Below are positions 18,103 to 26,636 of a DNA stretch of 64,000 nt, piece by piece. The notes below the pieces were generated by a model. The model had not been told where the DNA came from, made no database searches, and saw nothing but the letters and a program-made list of their open reading frames with translations. Both the position numbers and the translations under genes were made by a program. The stretch spans positions 186,001-250,000 of the forward strand of contig JADJXF010000012.1 of the NCBI GenBank assembly GCA_016715995.1. The letters run 5' to 3'. Position 1 is the first letter of the stretch. Every line of letters starts with the position of its first letter. Origin of the DNA: Flavobacteriales bacterium. GTDB lineage: Bacteria; Bacteroidota; Bacteroidia; Flavobacteriales_F; PHOS-HE28.

Positions 18103-19002
18103 GCGCGTTCTGCTATGCGTAGGCGGGCGCTGCGGGCCCGTGGGTTCCGTTGGATCTCTTCTTCTGTCGGCTTGATCGCCTTGCTGTTCGTAGGGTTGAA
18201 TGGCCGTAGCCGGTTGCCGTAGAGATCCTTGCGCTCTTGGCCGCCGAGGTCGCCGGCGCGCATCCAGTTCTTCACCAGCCGGTCCTCCAGGCTGTGATAG
18301 CTGATCACCACCAGCCCCGCCCGGCTGAATCACCTCGGGGCTCTGCTTCAGCAGCGCCTCCAGCGATCCCAGCTCATCGTTCACCGCGATGCGCAGCGCT
18401 TGGAACACCTGCGCGCGGAACGAGCTCTCCTCGCGCTTCGGCGTCACCGGAAGCAGCGCTTCGATCAATCCGGCCGTTGTGGTGATGCGCTTCGTCGACC
18501 GGGCGCCGACGATCGCCCTGGCCACGCGGCCCGCACCTGCCACCTCTCCGTAGTTCCGCAAGAGTTCCGCGAGCCGTGCATCATCCCAGCCATTCACGAT
18601 GTCGGCAGCGGTGAGCTTCGCGCGGCGGTCCATGCGCATGTCCAGCGGACCATCGAACCGGATGCTGAATCCACGGTCGCCGCGATCGAATTGGTGGCTG
18701 CTCACGCCGAGGTCGGCTAGCAGGCCATTAATCGGCAAGGCCTTGAGGAAACGGAGGTGGTTGCGGAGCCAGCGGAAATCGGCTTTCACCAGCGTGAAGC
18801 GCGGATCCTGCGGCGCATTGGCCCAGGCATCCTTGTCGCGGTCGAAGACGATCAGACGCCCCTGCGCATCGAGCTTCTCCAGGATGGCCTTGCTGTGGCC
18901 GCCGCCGCCGAACGTGACATCCACATAGATGCCGCCGGGGCGGATGTTCAACCCTTCGATACAGGCTTGTGAAAGAACGGGGTCGTGGTACTCATGCGTC
19001 AT
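18099..19002 (-). pseudogene. rsmH: 16S rRNA m4C1402 methyltransferase RsmH (MraW), frameshifted
   Basis: RsmH methylates N4 of C1402 in 16S rRNA. The N-terminal part (19002 down to about 18325) is intact: DPVLSQACIEGL, SAM motif TFGGGGHSKAIL and LADLGVSSHQFDRGDRGFS. The C-terminal part (VISYHSLEDRLVKNWM to the stop at 18099) lies in another frame. The break is in a G/C run at about 18314-18324. Family consensus PGGRLVVISYHS is interrupted after PGG, consistent with a one-base gain or two-base loss. All flanking overlaps are preserved, so a sequencing or assembly error is the likeliest cause. A real mutation cannot be excluded. Confidence 0.85.
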
Positions 19003-19456
19003 TGGCCTTTGCCTTTCCCGCCATCACCCGCGCGGCCAGCGACTTGAAGTCCTCGACACCCTCGAGCGTGCGCCTGTAGAGTTGCTCGTTCCACAACTCG
19101 ATGCGATCGCCCATGCCCACGAAGGCGATGTCCTTGCCCAGCTGGGCGTAGTCCATCAGCTGCTTTGGGATGAGCAAGCGCCCGTTCGCGTCGAGTTCCA
19201 CCGGCGTGGCCCCATTGAGGAAGCGCCGGATGAACAAGTCCGCGTCCGGATCGAAGCGGTTGAGCCGACGCACTTCGGCGCTGGTCCGGTCCCACTCCGA
19301 TTTCGGGAAGAGAACAAGGCAACTGCTGTAAATGCCCCGGCTCACCACGAAGCCCTGCGCCACCTCTCCACCGAGCTGCTTCTTCAGCGCGGCGGGCAGT
19401 AGCGCCCGGCTCTTGTTGTCCAGGGTGCTGGGGTATTCTCCGAGCAGATCCAGCAT
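18992..19456 (-). CDS. mraZ: Transcriptional regulator MraZ
   Basis: The 154-residue protein has two SpoVT/AbrB-like repeats, each with the DxxxR signature: LDNKSRALLP near the N terminus and LDANGRLLIP in the middle. In other bacteria MraZ binds short direct repeats upstream of its own gene and controls the dcw cluster. The start was set at MLDLLGEYPSTLD (ATG 19456) because the upstream extension has no family similarity. The 3' end overlaps rsmH by 11 bp. It is first in the dcw operon. Confidence 0.95.
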   Translation of the reverse strand: MLDLLGEYPSTLDNKSRALLPAALKKQLGGEVAQGFVVSRGIYSSCLVLFPKSEWDRTSAEVRRLNRFDPDADLFIRRFLNGATPVELDANGRLLIPKQLMDYAQLGKDIAFVGMGDRIELWNEQLYRRTLEGVEDFKSLAARVMAGKAKANDA

Positions 19457-19496
19457 TGCGCATACACGAGGGAATCGGGCCGAAAGTAGACGGGAA

Positions 19497-19526
19497 TGTC
19501 CACTTACTCCCACTTATTACCCCGAT
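19497..19526 (-). promoter_or_regulatory. Candidate MraZ-binding direct repeats
   Basis: Three consecutive 10-bp units read, on the minus strand, as ATCGGGGTAA, TAAGTGGGAG and TAAGTGGACA, 41-70 bp upstream of the mraZ ATG. Known MraZ operators are short G-rich repeats (TGGGN) at about 10-bp spacing, so the period and position fit autoregulation. Confidence 0.55.
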
Positions 19527-19991
19527 TTTCCCTTTGTGTTGATATTTCTTGAACGGCGAAGATGTGCAAAAGTTGTCAGAAGGGCTTGATGGGCTTGACT
19601 TTCAATATCATTCAGTGGTGGGAGATCGTGGGTGATTTCAACACCCATCATTGAAAACCCAATTCCCGTAAAATGCCAGCGCCAAGGCTTAACACATTGA
19701 TACCGAAGCGATGGGAGGCGCTGAGCGCTTTTCGTCCTGATGCGCAGGTTCAGTGAACCCAACGCTGGGAGCGTGCCTTCGTGACCGATTGAAGGCCGCT
19801 ACCCGAATACAGTGAAATGCACGAGATCAGGTGCGCCGCTGGTCGTCAATGGGCGCGGTGCTGGCCTCATGGCACGACCAGCCATCATCGTGCATTGCTG
19901 CGCACATGCTGGCGACTGATGTGCATGAAAGCGAACGCTTCGATGGATTCTGCTACGCAACACGACGCGCCCCCGCTTCTTCGTGGTCTCC
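19527..19991. other. Long intergenic region between dcw operon and hydrolase gene
   Basis: This non-coding stretch has its A+T-richest part at about 19500-19700. It should hold the dcw promoter. The best minus-strand candidate is CAACTTTTGC (19566-19575), one base off TAnnTTTG, with no clear -33 partner. No RNA gene or protein with family character was seen. Short open frames here lack recognisable features. Confidence 0.4.
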
Positions 19992-19999
19992 TACATTTG
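19992..19999 (+). promoter_or_regulatory. TAnnTTTG -7 element of the hydrolase gene
   Basis: TACATTTG matches the Bacteroidota -7 consensus exactly and ends 10 nt before the ATG at 20010. Any transcript would have a very short leader. Confidence 0.5.
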
Positions 20000-20009
20000 G
20001 TCGCACCCC

Positions 20010-20774
20010 ATGTCGCAAACCCTTAAGCAGGAAGGCGAGTTCCAATACCTCGACGCCGGGGCGGGCGAACCGATCGTGCTGCTGCACGGCTTATTCGGTG
20101 CATTGAGCAATTTCCAGCCGCTCTTCAATCACTTCACCGCAAAGTACCGCGTGCTGGTGCCAATGCTGCCGCTTTACACCATGCCGATGCTGAACACGAA
20201 CGTGCCGGCCCTGGCCGATTTCCTGGAGCGCTTCCTCGTGCATGTGCGGCTTGACCGCGTGAACCTCCTCGGCAATTCACTCGGCGGCCATGTGGCGCTG
20301 ATTTATTGCACCAAGCATGCGGACAAGGTGCGCACGCTCACCCTCACGGGCAGCAGCGGGCTCTATGAGAACGCCTTCGGCGGGAGTTTTCCTCGGCGCG
20401 AGGACAAGGAATACCTGCGCAAGAAAATTGCCCTCACCTTCCACGACCCTAGGCACGTGACTGATGAGCTCGTGGAAGAATGCTACCAGACGGTGAACGA
20501 CAAGGGCAAGCTCATCCGCATCCTTTCCTTGGCCAAGAGCGCCATCCGGCACAACATGGCTAAAGAGATTCCCGGCATGAAGATGCCCGTGCTGCTCATC
20601 TGGGGCCGTCAGGACACTATTACGCCGCCGGAGGTTGCTGAGGAGTTCAACACCCTATTCCCCAACAGCGAGCTGCAATGGATCGACGGATGCGGTCATG
20701 CACCGATGATGGAGCACCCGGAAAGGTTCAATGCCATTCTGGAAGAGTGGTTGGTGAAGAGGGTTGAGAGTTGA
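20010..20774 (+). CDS. Alpha/beta hydrolase
   Basis: The 254-residue protein has the alpha/beta hydrolase fold: an oxyanion-hole loop HGLFGAL near residue 27, nucleophile elbow GNSLGGH, catalytic Asp in GRQDTITP and His in GCGHAPM. The start is the ATG at 20010 (MSQTLKQEGEFQYLD). An upstream GTG would place the promoter inside the gene. No signal peptide is seen, so it is probably cytoplasmic. The family includes esterases and C-C hydrolases, and the substrate cannot be told from sequence. Confidence 0.88.
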   Translation: MSQTLKQEGEFQYLDAGAGEPIVLLHGLFGALSNFQPLFNHFTAKYRVLVPMLPLYTMPMLNTNVPALADFLERFLVHVRLDRVNLLGNSLGGHVALIYCTKHADKVRTLTLTGSSGLYENAFGGSFPRREDKEYLRKKIALTFHDPRHVTDELVEECYQTVNDKGKLIRILSLAKSAIRHNMAKEIPGMKMPVLLIWGRQDTITPPEVAEEFNTLFPNSELQWIDGCGHAPMMEHPERFNAILEEWLVKRVES

Positions 20775-20903
20775 AGGAGTTGGGGTTGTGAGTTGGCGGT
20801 TGGTCGGTTGTCGGGCGAGCGGGAAGGGAGGGATAGGAACCGAGAACAGAAGGCATCGCGCCACGCGCATCCCTGACGACTGACAACGGACAACGGACCG
20901 CCC
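20775..20903. repeat. G/T-rich degenerate repeat region
   Basis: The left half is built from GTTG/GGTTG words. The right half carries the complementary pattern (GACTGACAACGGACAACGGACC). Together they form an imperfect inverted repeat. No gene fits. It may be an intergenic repeat copy. Confidence 0.4.
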
Positions 20904-21530
20904 ATGAAATCCCTCCGAGCCGAGCACCTCACCAGCGGCCGTGAACCGGCGCACTTCGCCAAGCCGGCCCTGCCGGAGTACGCATTCATGGGCCGCAGCA
21001 ACGTGGGCAAGAGCTCGTTGATCAACATGCTGTGCCAGATCAAGAAGCTGGCGCGGGTGAGCAACACGCCCGGCCGCACGCGCAATGTGGAGCACTTCCG
21101 CGTGGAGGGCACGCTCACCAGCGAACGCCCCTGGATGCTTGCCGATCTGCCGGGCTATGGCTTCGCGAAGGCGAGCAAGGCCGAACGCGCCGTGTGGGAG
21201 GTGATGATCCGCCAGTACCTGCTCAAGCGGGAGAACCTGCAGAACGTCTTCCTGCTGATCGACGCGCGGCTGGAACCGCAGCAGAGCGACCTTGCTATGG
21301 TGCAATGGCTGGGCGAGAAGGGCATTCCTTTCGTGCTCGTGTTCACCAAGGCCGACAAGCTCTCGCCGCCCAAGGTGGAAGCCAACATCGCGCGCTTCCG
21401 ACGAAAACTGAAGGAGACCTGGGAGACACTGCCCACCACGATCACCACCTCATCGGAAACGGTTCAGGGGCGCGATGAGATCCTGGCGTTCATCGAGGAA
21501 GTGAATGGGCGGTGGACAATTGAAGGCTGA
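20904..21530 (+). CDS. engB: Ribosome biogenesis GTP-binding protein EngB (YihA/YsxC)
   Basis: This TRAFAC-class small GTPase (208 residues) is needed for 50S subunit assembly. Motifs seen in order are G1 GRSNVGKSS, G2 region NTPGRT, G3 DLPGYG and G4 TKAD, with a C-terminal TSSETVQG segment acting as G5. Length and motif spacing are normal. It follows the hydrolase on the same strand after a repetitive spacer. Confidence 0.96.
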   Translation: MKSLRAEHLTSGREPAHFAKPALPEYAFMGRSNVGKSSLINMLCQIKKLARVSNTPGRTRNVEHFRVEGTLTSERPWMLADLPGYGFAKASKAERAVWEVMIRQYLLKRENLQNVFLLIDARLEPQQSDLAMVQWLGEKGIPFVLVFTKADKLSPPKVEANIARFRRKLKETWETLPTTITTSSETVQGRDEILAFIEEVNGRWTIEG

Positions 21531-21616
21531 GGAGTGACTCCGAGATTCCTAACGGTCCCGCTCAAGCTCAACCATCAACGCGCGAAGGCATGCGCGCGGC
21601 TCATCCACTCAACAGC

Positions 21617-21946
21617 TCAATCTCCTTTCACTCCCAGCATGTGCTCGGCGAAGTAGGCGCCGAAGTCGCGCATCTGCGCCGCCATCTTCCCTTCGCCGGT
21701 GGCGCGCTCAAAGGTGTCAGCCAGGGTAAGGATGTTCTGGTGGAAGAAGGCCTTCATCTCCTCCACGGTCATCTCCTTCGTCCACAGGTCGATCCGCAAC
21801 GTGTTCCTCTCCTGTTCATCCCACAACGAGAGCAGCACCGCCTTGGTGGCGCTCTTCATTCCGCCATCCTCGGCTTCCCAATCGATGCGCTCGGGCACGC
21901 GGTTGTCATCCAGGTGGACGGTGAGGTTAATGGCTGAGGTAGGCAT
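21617..21946 (-). CDS. gldC: Gliding motility protein GldC
   Basis: The 109-residue cytoplasmic protein matches the GldC family from memory of its core: LLSLWDEQERNTLRIDLWTKEMTVEEMKAFFHQ, given here as the segment from about residue 39 to 71, then DTFERATGE and DFGAYFAEHM. In Flavobacterium gldC lies beside gldB and near nadE, as here. GldC supports gliding but its molecular role is unclear. Confidence 0.9.
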   Translation of the reverse strand: MPTSAINLTVHLDDNRVPERIDWEAEDGGMKSATKAVLLSLWDEQERNTLRIDLWTKEMTVEEMKAFFHQNILTLADTFERATGEGKMAAQMRDFGAYFAEHMLGVKGD

Positions 21947-21961
21947 GAGCGGGTTGAGGGT

Positions 21962-21988
21962 TGTCCCGGCTCAGGGCCGGGATGACAG
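21962..21988. repeat. Small palindromic repeat between gldC and gldB
   Basis: CCCGGC and GCCGGG pair around TCAGG, flanked by TGT and GATGACA. It resembles the widespread intergenic palindrome family TCATCCCGGC...GCCGGGA. It may stabilise or terminate the gldC transcript. Confidence 0.45.
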
Positions 21989-22011
21989 GGTTGGTGTTGA
22001 AGATGATTCGC

Positions 22012-23031
22012 CTACCTCGGCTTGTAGCTCTTCAGGATCTCGCGGCTGTCCTCCATCGGGAGGAGCTGCGCGAAGGTGAGCTTGGGATTGGCCTTCAAGT
22101 AGCTCTTCACCATGCGGTAGCCGATCCATTCGCCAAGATGGCCCGGGCTTTCACGCGGAAGGCCGTTGGTGAAGGGGCCGTCGTTCATCCATCGGCCGAT
22201 GTCCTCGGGCTTCTTGCTGTACAGTTGTTCGCCGCTCACCAGCTGCTTCCAGATCTCGTACTCATTGCGCTCGCACCAATCAAGCTGCTCTCTTCCGAAA
22301 GCCATCTTCAGCGAGAGGCTAACCTCGGGCAGAAGCGCGTCCAGCAACGCCATCACCTTGCCGGTCTCCACCAAGTGGTTGAGCAGATCGGCCCCTTGCA
22401 CATCGCGCGTGTAATGCACCAGCAGCCAGCCCTTCACCGCACCCGGGACCAGCATGTCCGGCTCCATGCGGGCCTTCACATACTGCGGAAAGCTCTCCGG
22501 CGCGAGGTAACCGATCACCGGGTGCTCTGCGCCGATGAACCATTCCGCACCGATGCCCAGCACGCTGTCCGTAGGAAAGATGCCGTAGTTGTAGCCGGAG
22601 TTGAACACCACCACGCGGGGGGTAAGGCTGTCGGGGAAGAGCGCCTTCAGTCGGGAAAATGCCTTCTCGAACAGGACACGTTGAGGCTCCAGGTCCCCAA
22701 GCACGCTATCCACGGCACGCTGCGCCTCGCGCCAATCGGGGTCCAGCACGAAGCGATGGAGCACCATCGGCAGGCGTGGGTCGCGGATGGGCGCGCCTTG
22801 TAGAATGTCCTCGATGTATATCCGGTAGAACTCGCCGAAGGTGGCATAGGCCTTCAAGCTCGCCGCCGCCATGCTGTCGGGCGGAGCGCGGAAAAGCGCA
22901 TGGTCGAGTCGGCCCAATTCGATGGTCACCGATTGGCCAGTGGGAATCGCTGTTTCCTCTGGCCCATCGCACGCCACCAGAGCGCTGGTGAAGATGATCA
23001 GCACGATCTTGGTAAAGCGGGGTGCCGGCAC
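22012..23031 (-). CDS. gldB: Gliding motility lipoprotein GldB
   Basis: The 339-residue lipoprotein has the signal sequence FTKIVLIIFTSALVAC, with lipobox LVAC. I set the start at the GTG at 23031 (GTG CCG GCA CCC), since upstream sequence has no character. GldB is an essential gliding-motility lipoprotein in Flavobacterium. The HYTRDVQGADLL and HLGEWIGYRMVKSYL segments fit the family. It precedes gldC and is divergent from the outer membrane barrel gene. Its candidate promoter (TAGGTTTG, 23061-23068) overlaps the barrel gene's ATG. Confidence 0.88.
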   Translation of the reverse strand: MPAPRFTKIVLIIFTSALVACDGPEETAIPTGQSVTIELGRLDHALFRAPPDSMAAASLKAYATFGEFYRIYIEDILQGAPIRDPRLPMVLHRFVLDPDWREAQRAVDSVLGDLEPQRVLFEKAFSRLKALFPDSLTPRVVVFNSGYNYGIFPTDSVLGIGAEWFIGAEHPVIGYLAPESFPQYVKARMEPDMLVPGAVKGWLLVHYTRDVQGADLLNHLVETGKVMALLDALLPEVSLSLKMAFGREQLDWCERNEYEIWKQLVSGEQLYSKKPEDIGRWMNDGPFTNGLPRESPGHLGEWIGYRMVKSYLKANPKLTFAQLLPMEDSREILKSYKPR

Positions 23032-23032
23032 G

Positions 23033-23040
23033 TTACTTTG
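23033..23040 (+). promoter_or_regulatory. -7 element of the outer membrane barrel gene
   Basis: TTACTTTG is one base off TAnnTTTG (or TA-n-TTTG). It lies 27 nt upstream of the ATG at 23068 and faces the gldB promoter 20 bp away. Confidence 0.45.
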
Positions 23041-23060
23041 GCGTCCGTAATTCAAGCGCC

Positions 23061-23068
23061 CAAACCTA
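23061..23068 (-). promoter_or_regulatory. -7 element of gldB, overlapping the divergent gene's start
   Basis: On the minus strand this reads TAGGTTTG, an exact TAnnTTTG match, 29 nt upstream of the gldB GTG. Its last base coincides with the A of the divergent gene's ATG. Confidence 0.45.
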
Positions 23069-23790
23069 TGAAGAAGGCCATCGCCACTTTTGTCATCCTT
23101 GCCCTCGGTACCTCCACCATCAACGCACAAGATGATGTGGGCGTGCGCTTCGGGCTTAAGCTGAGCCCCAACATGGGGTTCGTGAAGCCGGAGACGAAGA
23201 CAATTAAGAGCAACGGCGCCGGCTTGGGCTACACCTTCGGCCTGATGCTGGAGCTGCCCATCGGTGGCACCGGCAACTACCGCTTCGCCACCGGGCTCAA
23301 CCTGAACAACATCAAGGGGAAGTGGAAAGAGGATTATGAGTACGTGGCCAGCGCGAGCCCCACGGACCCGGTGCTGGTGAAGGAACTGGAGACGGATGTC
23401 GCCCTGCAATACATCGAGCTGCCGCTGACCGTGAAACTGATGACCAACGAGATCGGGTACATGCGCTACTTCGCGGTGGTGGGTGCCGGCAATGCCTTCA
23501 ACGTCAAGGCCAAGAGCGACCAAGTGGTAGCTCAAGTGGACGGCACGCGCGCGGATGGAAAGCCCATCGTGTCCACGTTCAATGAACTCGAGGACGAGAG
23601 CATTCAGGACGACATCGCGATGTACAAGGCCTCCTTGATCGTTGGCGCGGGCTTCGAGTACAACTTCAGCGGCAACACGGCCCTGATGGTCGGTGTCACC
23701 TACAACAATGGCTTCACCAACATCCTCGACACGGATGGGGACAAGGCCAAGGCCCACTACCTTGAACTGAGCGTGGGCGTCTTCTTCTGA
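23068..23790 (+). CDS. Outer membrane beta-barrel protein (PorT-like family)
   Basis: The 240-residue protein starts with a signal peptide (KKAIATFVILALGTSTINAQ). It then shows alternating amphipathic strands with aromatic girdles and ends in YLELSVGVFF, a terminal beta-strand with final Phe typical of outer membrane barrels. Size and pattern fit the PorT-like/outer membrane barrel families of Bacteroidota. It lies between gldB and nadE, so a link to gliding or type IX secretion is possible but unproven. Confidence 0.75.
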   Translation: MKKAIATFVILALGTSTINAQDDVGVRFGLKLSPNMGFVKPETKTIKSNGAGLGYTFGLMLELPIGGTGNYRFATGLNLNNIKGKWKEDYEYVASASPTDPVLVKELETDVALQYIELPLTVKLMTNEIGYMRYFAVVGAGNAFNVKAKSDQVVAQVDGTRADGKPIVSTFNELEDESIQDDIAMYKASLIVGAGFEYNFSGNTALMVGVTYNNGFTNILDTDGDKAKAHYLELSVGVFF

Positions 23791-23848
23791 GAACGGAATT
23801 ATCCATTGGCGAGGCCCTGTCATACCGGCGGGGCTTTTCCTTTGCCGC

Positions 23849-24646
23849 ATGCAGACCGAGCGCGTCATCGAGCACATCACGGCCTGGCTCCGGGCCTATG
23901 CCGAACGGAGCGGCCAGCAGGGCTTCGTGGTTGGCGTCAGCGGCGGCATCGATAGCGCGGTGACGAGTGCCTTGTGCGCGCGCACTGGCCTGCCCACGCT
24001 GTGCGTGGAGATGCCAATCCATCAGGCCATGAACCAGGTCAAGCGTGCGCAAGACCACATCGCCTGGCTGCAAGAGCGGGATCCGAACGTGCGCATGGAA
24101 GCGGTGCAGCTGACGCCGGTATTCGATCAGCTGGTTACAGCATTACCCGCATTCGAAGACCGGTCGGTGATGGAACTTGTACTGGCGAACACCCGCGCGC
24201 GACTGCGGATGACCGCGCTCTACTATTTCGCCGGCCTGCTGCGCTTCCTCGTGGCGGGCACCGGCAACAAGGTGGAGGACTTCGGCATCGGCTTCTTCAC
24301 CAAGTACGGCGATGGAGGCGTGGACCTCTCTCCCATCGCTGACCTGACCAAGACCGAGGTGTACGCCGTGGCGCGCGAGCTGGGCATCATCGACTCGATT
24401 CTTCAGGCAAAGCCCACCGATGGTCTCTGGGGCGATGATCGCAGCGACGAGGATCAGATCGGCGCGAGTTACCCGGAGCTGGAATGGGCGATGGCCTTGC
24501 GCGAAAACGGAACCGACCCGGAGACCCTGGGCCTCACTCCACGCCAACTCGAAGTGCTAGCGATCTATGATCGGCGCAATGCGGCCAATGCGCACAAGAT
24601 GACGCTGCCGCCGGTTTGCGTGATTCCCGTGGAATTGAAAGGTTGA
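23849..24646 (+). CDS. nadE: NAD synthetase (ammonia-dependent)
   Basis: NadE amidates nicotinic acid adenine dinucleotide to NAD. The PP-loop SGGIDSAVTSALC lies near residue 31. GTGNKVEDFGIGFFTKYGDGGVDLSPIADLTKTEVY covers the second substrate-binding region (about residues 138-170) and KPTDGLWGD follows. There is no N-terminal glutaminase domain, so it uses free ammonia. The ATG at 23849 is preceded after only 4 nt by TTCCTTTG, a near-consensus -7 element. Confidence 0.95.
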   Translation: MQTERVIEHITAWLRAYAERSGQQGFVVGVSGGIDSAVTSALCARTGLPTLCVEMPIHQAMNQVKRAQDHIAWLQERDPNVRMEAVQLTPVFDQLVTALPAFEDRSVMELVLANTRARLRMTALYYFAGLLRFLVAGTGNKVEDFGIGFFTKYGDGGVDLSPIADLTKTEVYAVARELGIIDSILQAKPTDGLWGDDRSDEDQIGASYPELEWAMALRENGTDPETLGLTPRQLEVLAIYDRRNAANAHKMTLPPVCVIPVELKG

Positions 24647-24650
24647 TTGC

Positions 24651-25643
24651 TCACTTCAAGACCTCGTCCAACAAGCGCTGCATCACGCTGCGGCCAAAGA
24701 GCACATTCACGCCCGCGCTGATCACCAAGGCGGGCTCAGCCGGGTAACGGTTCGGGCGGAGGTCGGTCCCGGAGAACCGCGCGCTCTGCAGCACGGCATA
24801 GCCCACATCGGCGCGCATCTGAAATGTCCTGTTGATTCGATGCCTCACATTCACGAAGGCCCTCAGGGAAGCATGGTTCATGTTCACGCGCTCGCCTTGC
24901 CACTCCATTCCGCTGCGGAACCCATCAGCGTTCACACCGAGGAGGAAGCGCGTCCCCTCCTTCGGTCGCAGGCCCACCGCCACTTGAGCCGGGATAGTGT
25001 AGTGGAAGGTCCAGTCACCGCCCAATGGAGCCATTCCACCGAGGAACGGGACCGGCAGCGCAAGGCCATCGGTGTAGCTGAAGGCAAGCCCATAGAAGAA
25101 CTGCTTGCGCAGGCCATTCACGCGCAGCTTTCCGATGACGCCATTGAAGCGTGGCACCAGCGCATCGATGGTGCGGTCCTCTTCGCTCGCGTTCACGTTG
25201 GCGCTCCAGAAAAGCACGCGATGCTTGCGCGTAAGCTTGATGCCCATGAGCCCCGCGCTCGCCGTGTACAGCTGCCGCGTGCCGATGCTGTCGAAGCCGA
25301 GCTGCACCTGCCGTGCACCGACGCGCACGCTGCCCAGCAGCTGCGAGGCCTCCAAGCGGATGCTGTTCTTCAGCAGCCCCTTCAATCCACGCGCGGCTGT
25401 GTCGAGTTGTAAGCCGGCCTTGAAATGCGAGCGCAGCGGGAAGGTGGCCACGGCCGTTCCTTCCAGCATGGACAATTGGCCCGTGGTATCGCGGAAGGCG
25501 GACTCAGGCTGGAAGCGCCCATCAACGCGCAGGCGCGGTCGGAAGGCTTGCTCGAACTGCTCGATATCGAAGGTCTGAGCGCTCAACTGCGGCAACCAGC
25601 CGTAACACGACCACAGAAGCAGTGCGATGCGCAGGCCGGACAT
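24651..25643 (-). CDS. Outer membrane beta-barrel protein, DUF6268-like
   Basis: The 330-residue protein has an N-terminal signal peptide (ALLLWSCYGWLPQLSAQ), then many amphipathic strands (LFWSANVNASEEDR, QFFYGLAFSYTDGL, RFLLGVNADGFRSG). It ends MQRLLDEVLK after a strand ISAGVNVLFG. I think of DUF6268, a family of predicted barrels in Bacteroidota, but this is from general pattern. It begins 3 bp after the HTH regulator's stop, so the two are cotranscribed. It meets nadE tail to tail. Confidence 0.6.
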   Translation of the reverse strand: MSGLRIALLLWSCYGWLPQLSAQTFDIEQFEQAFRPRLRVDGRFQPESAFRDTTGQLSMLEGTAVATFPLRSHFKAGLQLDTAARGLKGLLKNSIRLEASQLLGSVRVGARQVQLGFDSIGTRQLYTASAGLMGIKLTRKHRVLFWSANVNASEEDRTIDALVPRFNGVIGKLRVNGLRKQFFYGLAFSYTDGLALPVPFLGGMAPLGGDWTFHYTIPAQVAVGLRPKEGTRFLLGVNADGFRSGMEWQGERVNMNHASLRAFVNVRHRINRTFQMRADVGYAVLQSARFSGTDLRPNRYPAEPALVISAGVNVLFGRSVMQRLLDEVLK

Positions 25644-25646
25644 GGT

Positions 25647-26636
25647 TCACCGGCGACGGCGGTCCACCTCTTCGCGCAGCGCGCGGAAGAACCGGGCGCG
25701 TTCCCTCTCCCCTGTGCCGCTGATCAAATTGCTCCTGCGCATGATGGTATCCATGCTCATCCTGGCGTACTCGCAGAATACCGGATCCATGGTGGCCACG
25801 TAGTTGATGGCGCTGTGATTCAGGAATACCATGCGCGCGCCACCTGCCTCGGCGTAGATCATGTTATCGCCTTGCATCACCTCATTCACGTAGAGAGCGA
25901 ACCGGCCGCTGCCTGTCGTCGCAGGCTCGCCGACCAGGAACTTCACGCCAGCCTCGGCTTCGGCCTGCAAATGATCGATGAGTCGCAGCAGCGCGTCGTA
26001 GATGGCCTGCGCATCGCTCTCCGTTTGGAAGATGCCTGCATCACGGTAGAAGCCTAACTGGCGCAGGAACGCGTTCAGGCTGTCAGCGTTCCAGATCTCC
26101 GTGGTCGGCAGCCGCATGTAGGTGCGGTGGGTCTTCTGCGTCAGGGCGAGCAGGTCGGGCTCCGCATCAGCCAGGGCGAACCTTCGTTGCTGGAAATCCG
26201 GCATGTCCAGGATCGTGCGCCGCCAGAAGAAAAGCTTGAACTGCGCGAGCTCGGGGAACTGGAAGTAGTGGAAGGTGGGGATGTCCTCCGCGCGGAACAC
26301 AAAGACAGGGTTTGGTGCTGCGGCAAGCTGCTCCAACTGCGCATTCATGCCGGCTAGCCAGGTGCCAAAGGCATGATCCGGAGCGCCTACGAAACGGCCG
26401 TTGAAGATGTACTGGCCGCTGCTCTGCGCCACCAGCGCATCCAAGGAGAGCTTGTACGTGGAGCATACCAAGGCCAGCTCGCCCAGGTCCATGGGCTTCT
26501 CACCACGAATGCGGCGATACGCGCTGTCCGCACTGATGCCGAGCAAGGAAGCGATCTCCTCCGGCATCGACACATGCTTCGGCAGGCGGTCCTTGACCTG
26601 CCGGAAGAGGTTCTGCTGAATCTCGGTGGGCGTCAT
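25647..26636 (-). CDS. Helix-turn-helix (XRE-like) transcriptional regulator
   Basis: The 329-residue protein has an N-terminal HTH (about 22-62): SMPEEIASLLGISADSAYRRIRGEKPMDLGELALVC, cited by region. A long all-alpha sensor-like part of about 260 residues follows, in which no named domain is recognised. Proteins of this architecture are common in Bacteroidota but their ligands are unknown. The start is the ATG at 26636. It leads into the barrel gene downstream and is divergent from the lipoprotein/radical SAM unit. Confidence 0.7.
   Translation of the reverse strand: MTPTEIQQNLFRQVKDRLPKHVSMPEEIASLLGISADSAYRRIRGEKPMDLGELALVCSTYKLSLDALVAQSSGQYIFNGRFVGAPDHAFGTWLAGMNAQLEQLAAAPNPVFVFRAEDIPTFHYFQFPELAQFKLFFWRRTILDMPDFQQRRFALADAEPDLLALTQKTHRTYMRLPTTEIWNADSLNAFLRQLGFYRDAGIFQTESDAQAIYDALLRLIDHLQAEAEAGVKFLVGEPATTGSGRFALYVNEVMQGDNMIYAEAGGARMVFLNHSAINYVATMDPVFCEYARMSMDTIMRRSNLISGTGERERARFFRALREEVDRRRR

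Noticed and set aside
17692..19002. FtsL-RsmH fusion protein
   Set aside because: The joined frame exists only because of the rsmH frameshift; the middle part has no sense, and both genes have normal boundaries otherwise.
23069..23880. Extension of gldB far upstream through the barrel gene
   Set aside because: The residues upstream lack signal peptide or family similarity; the lipoprotein signal begins at GTG 23031.
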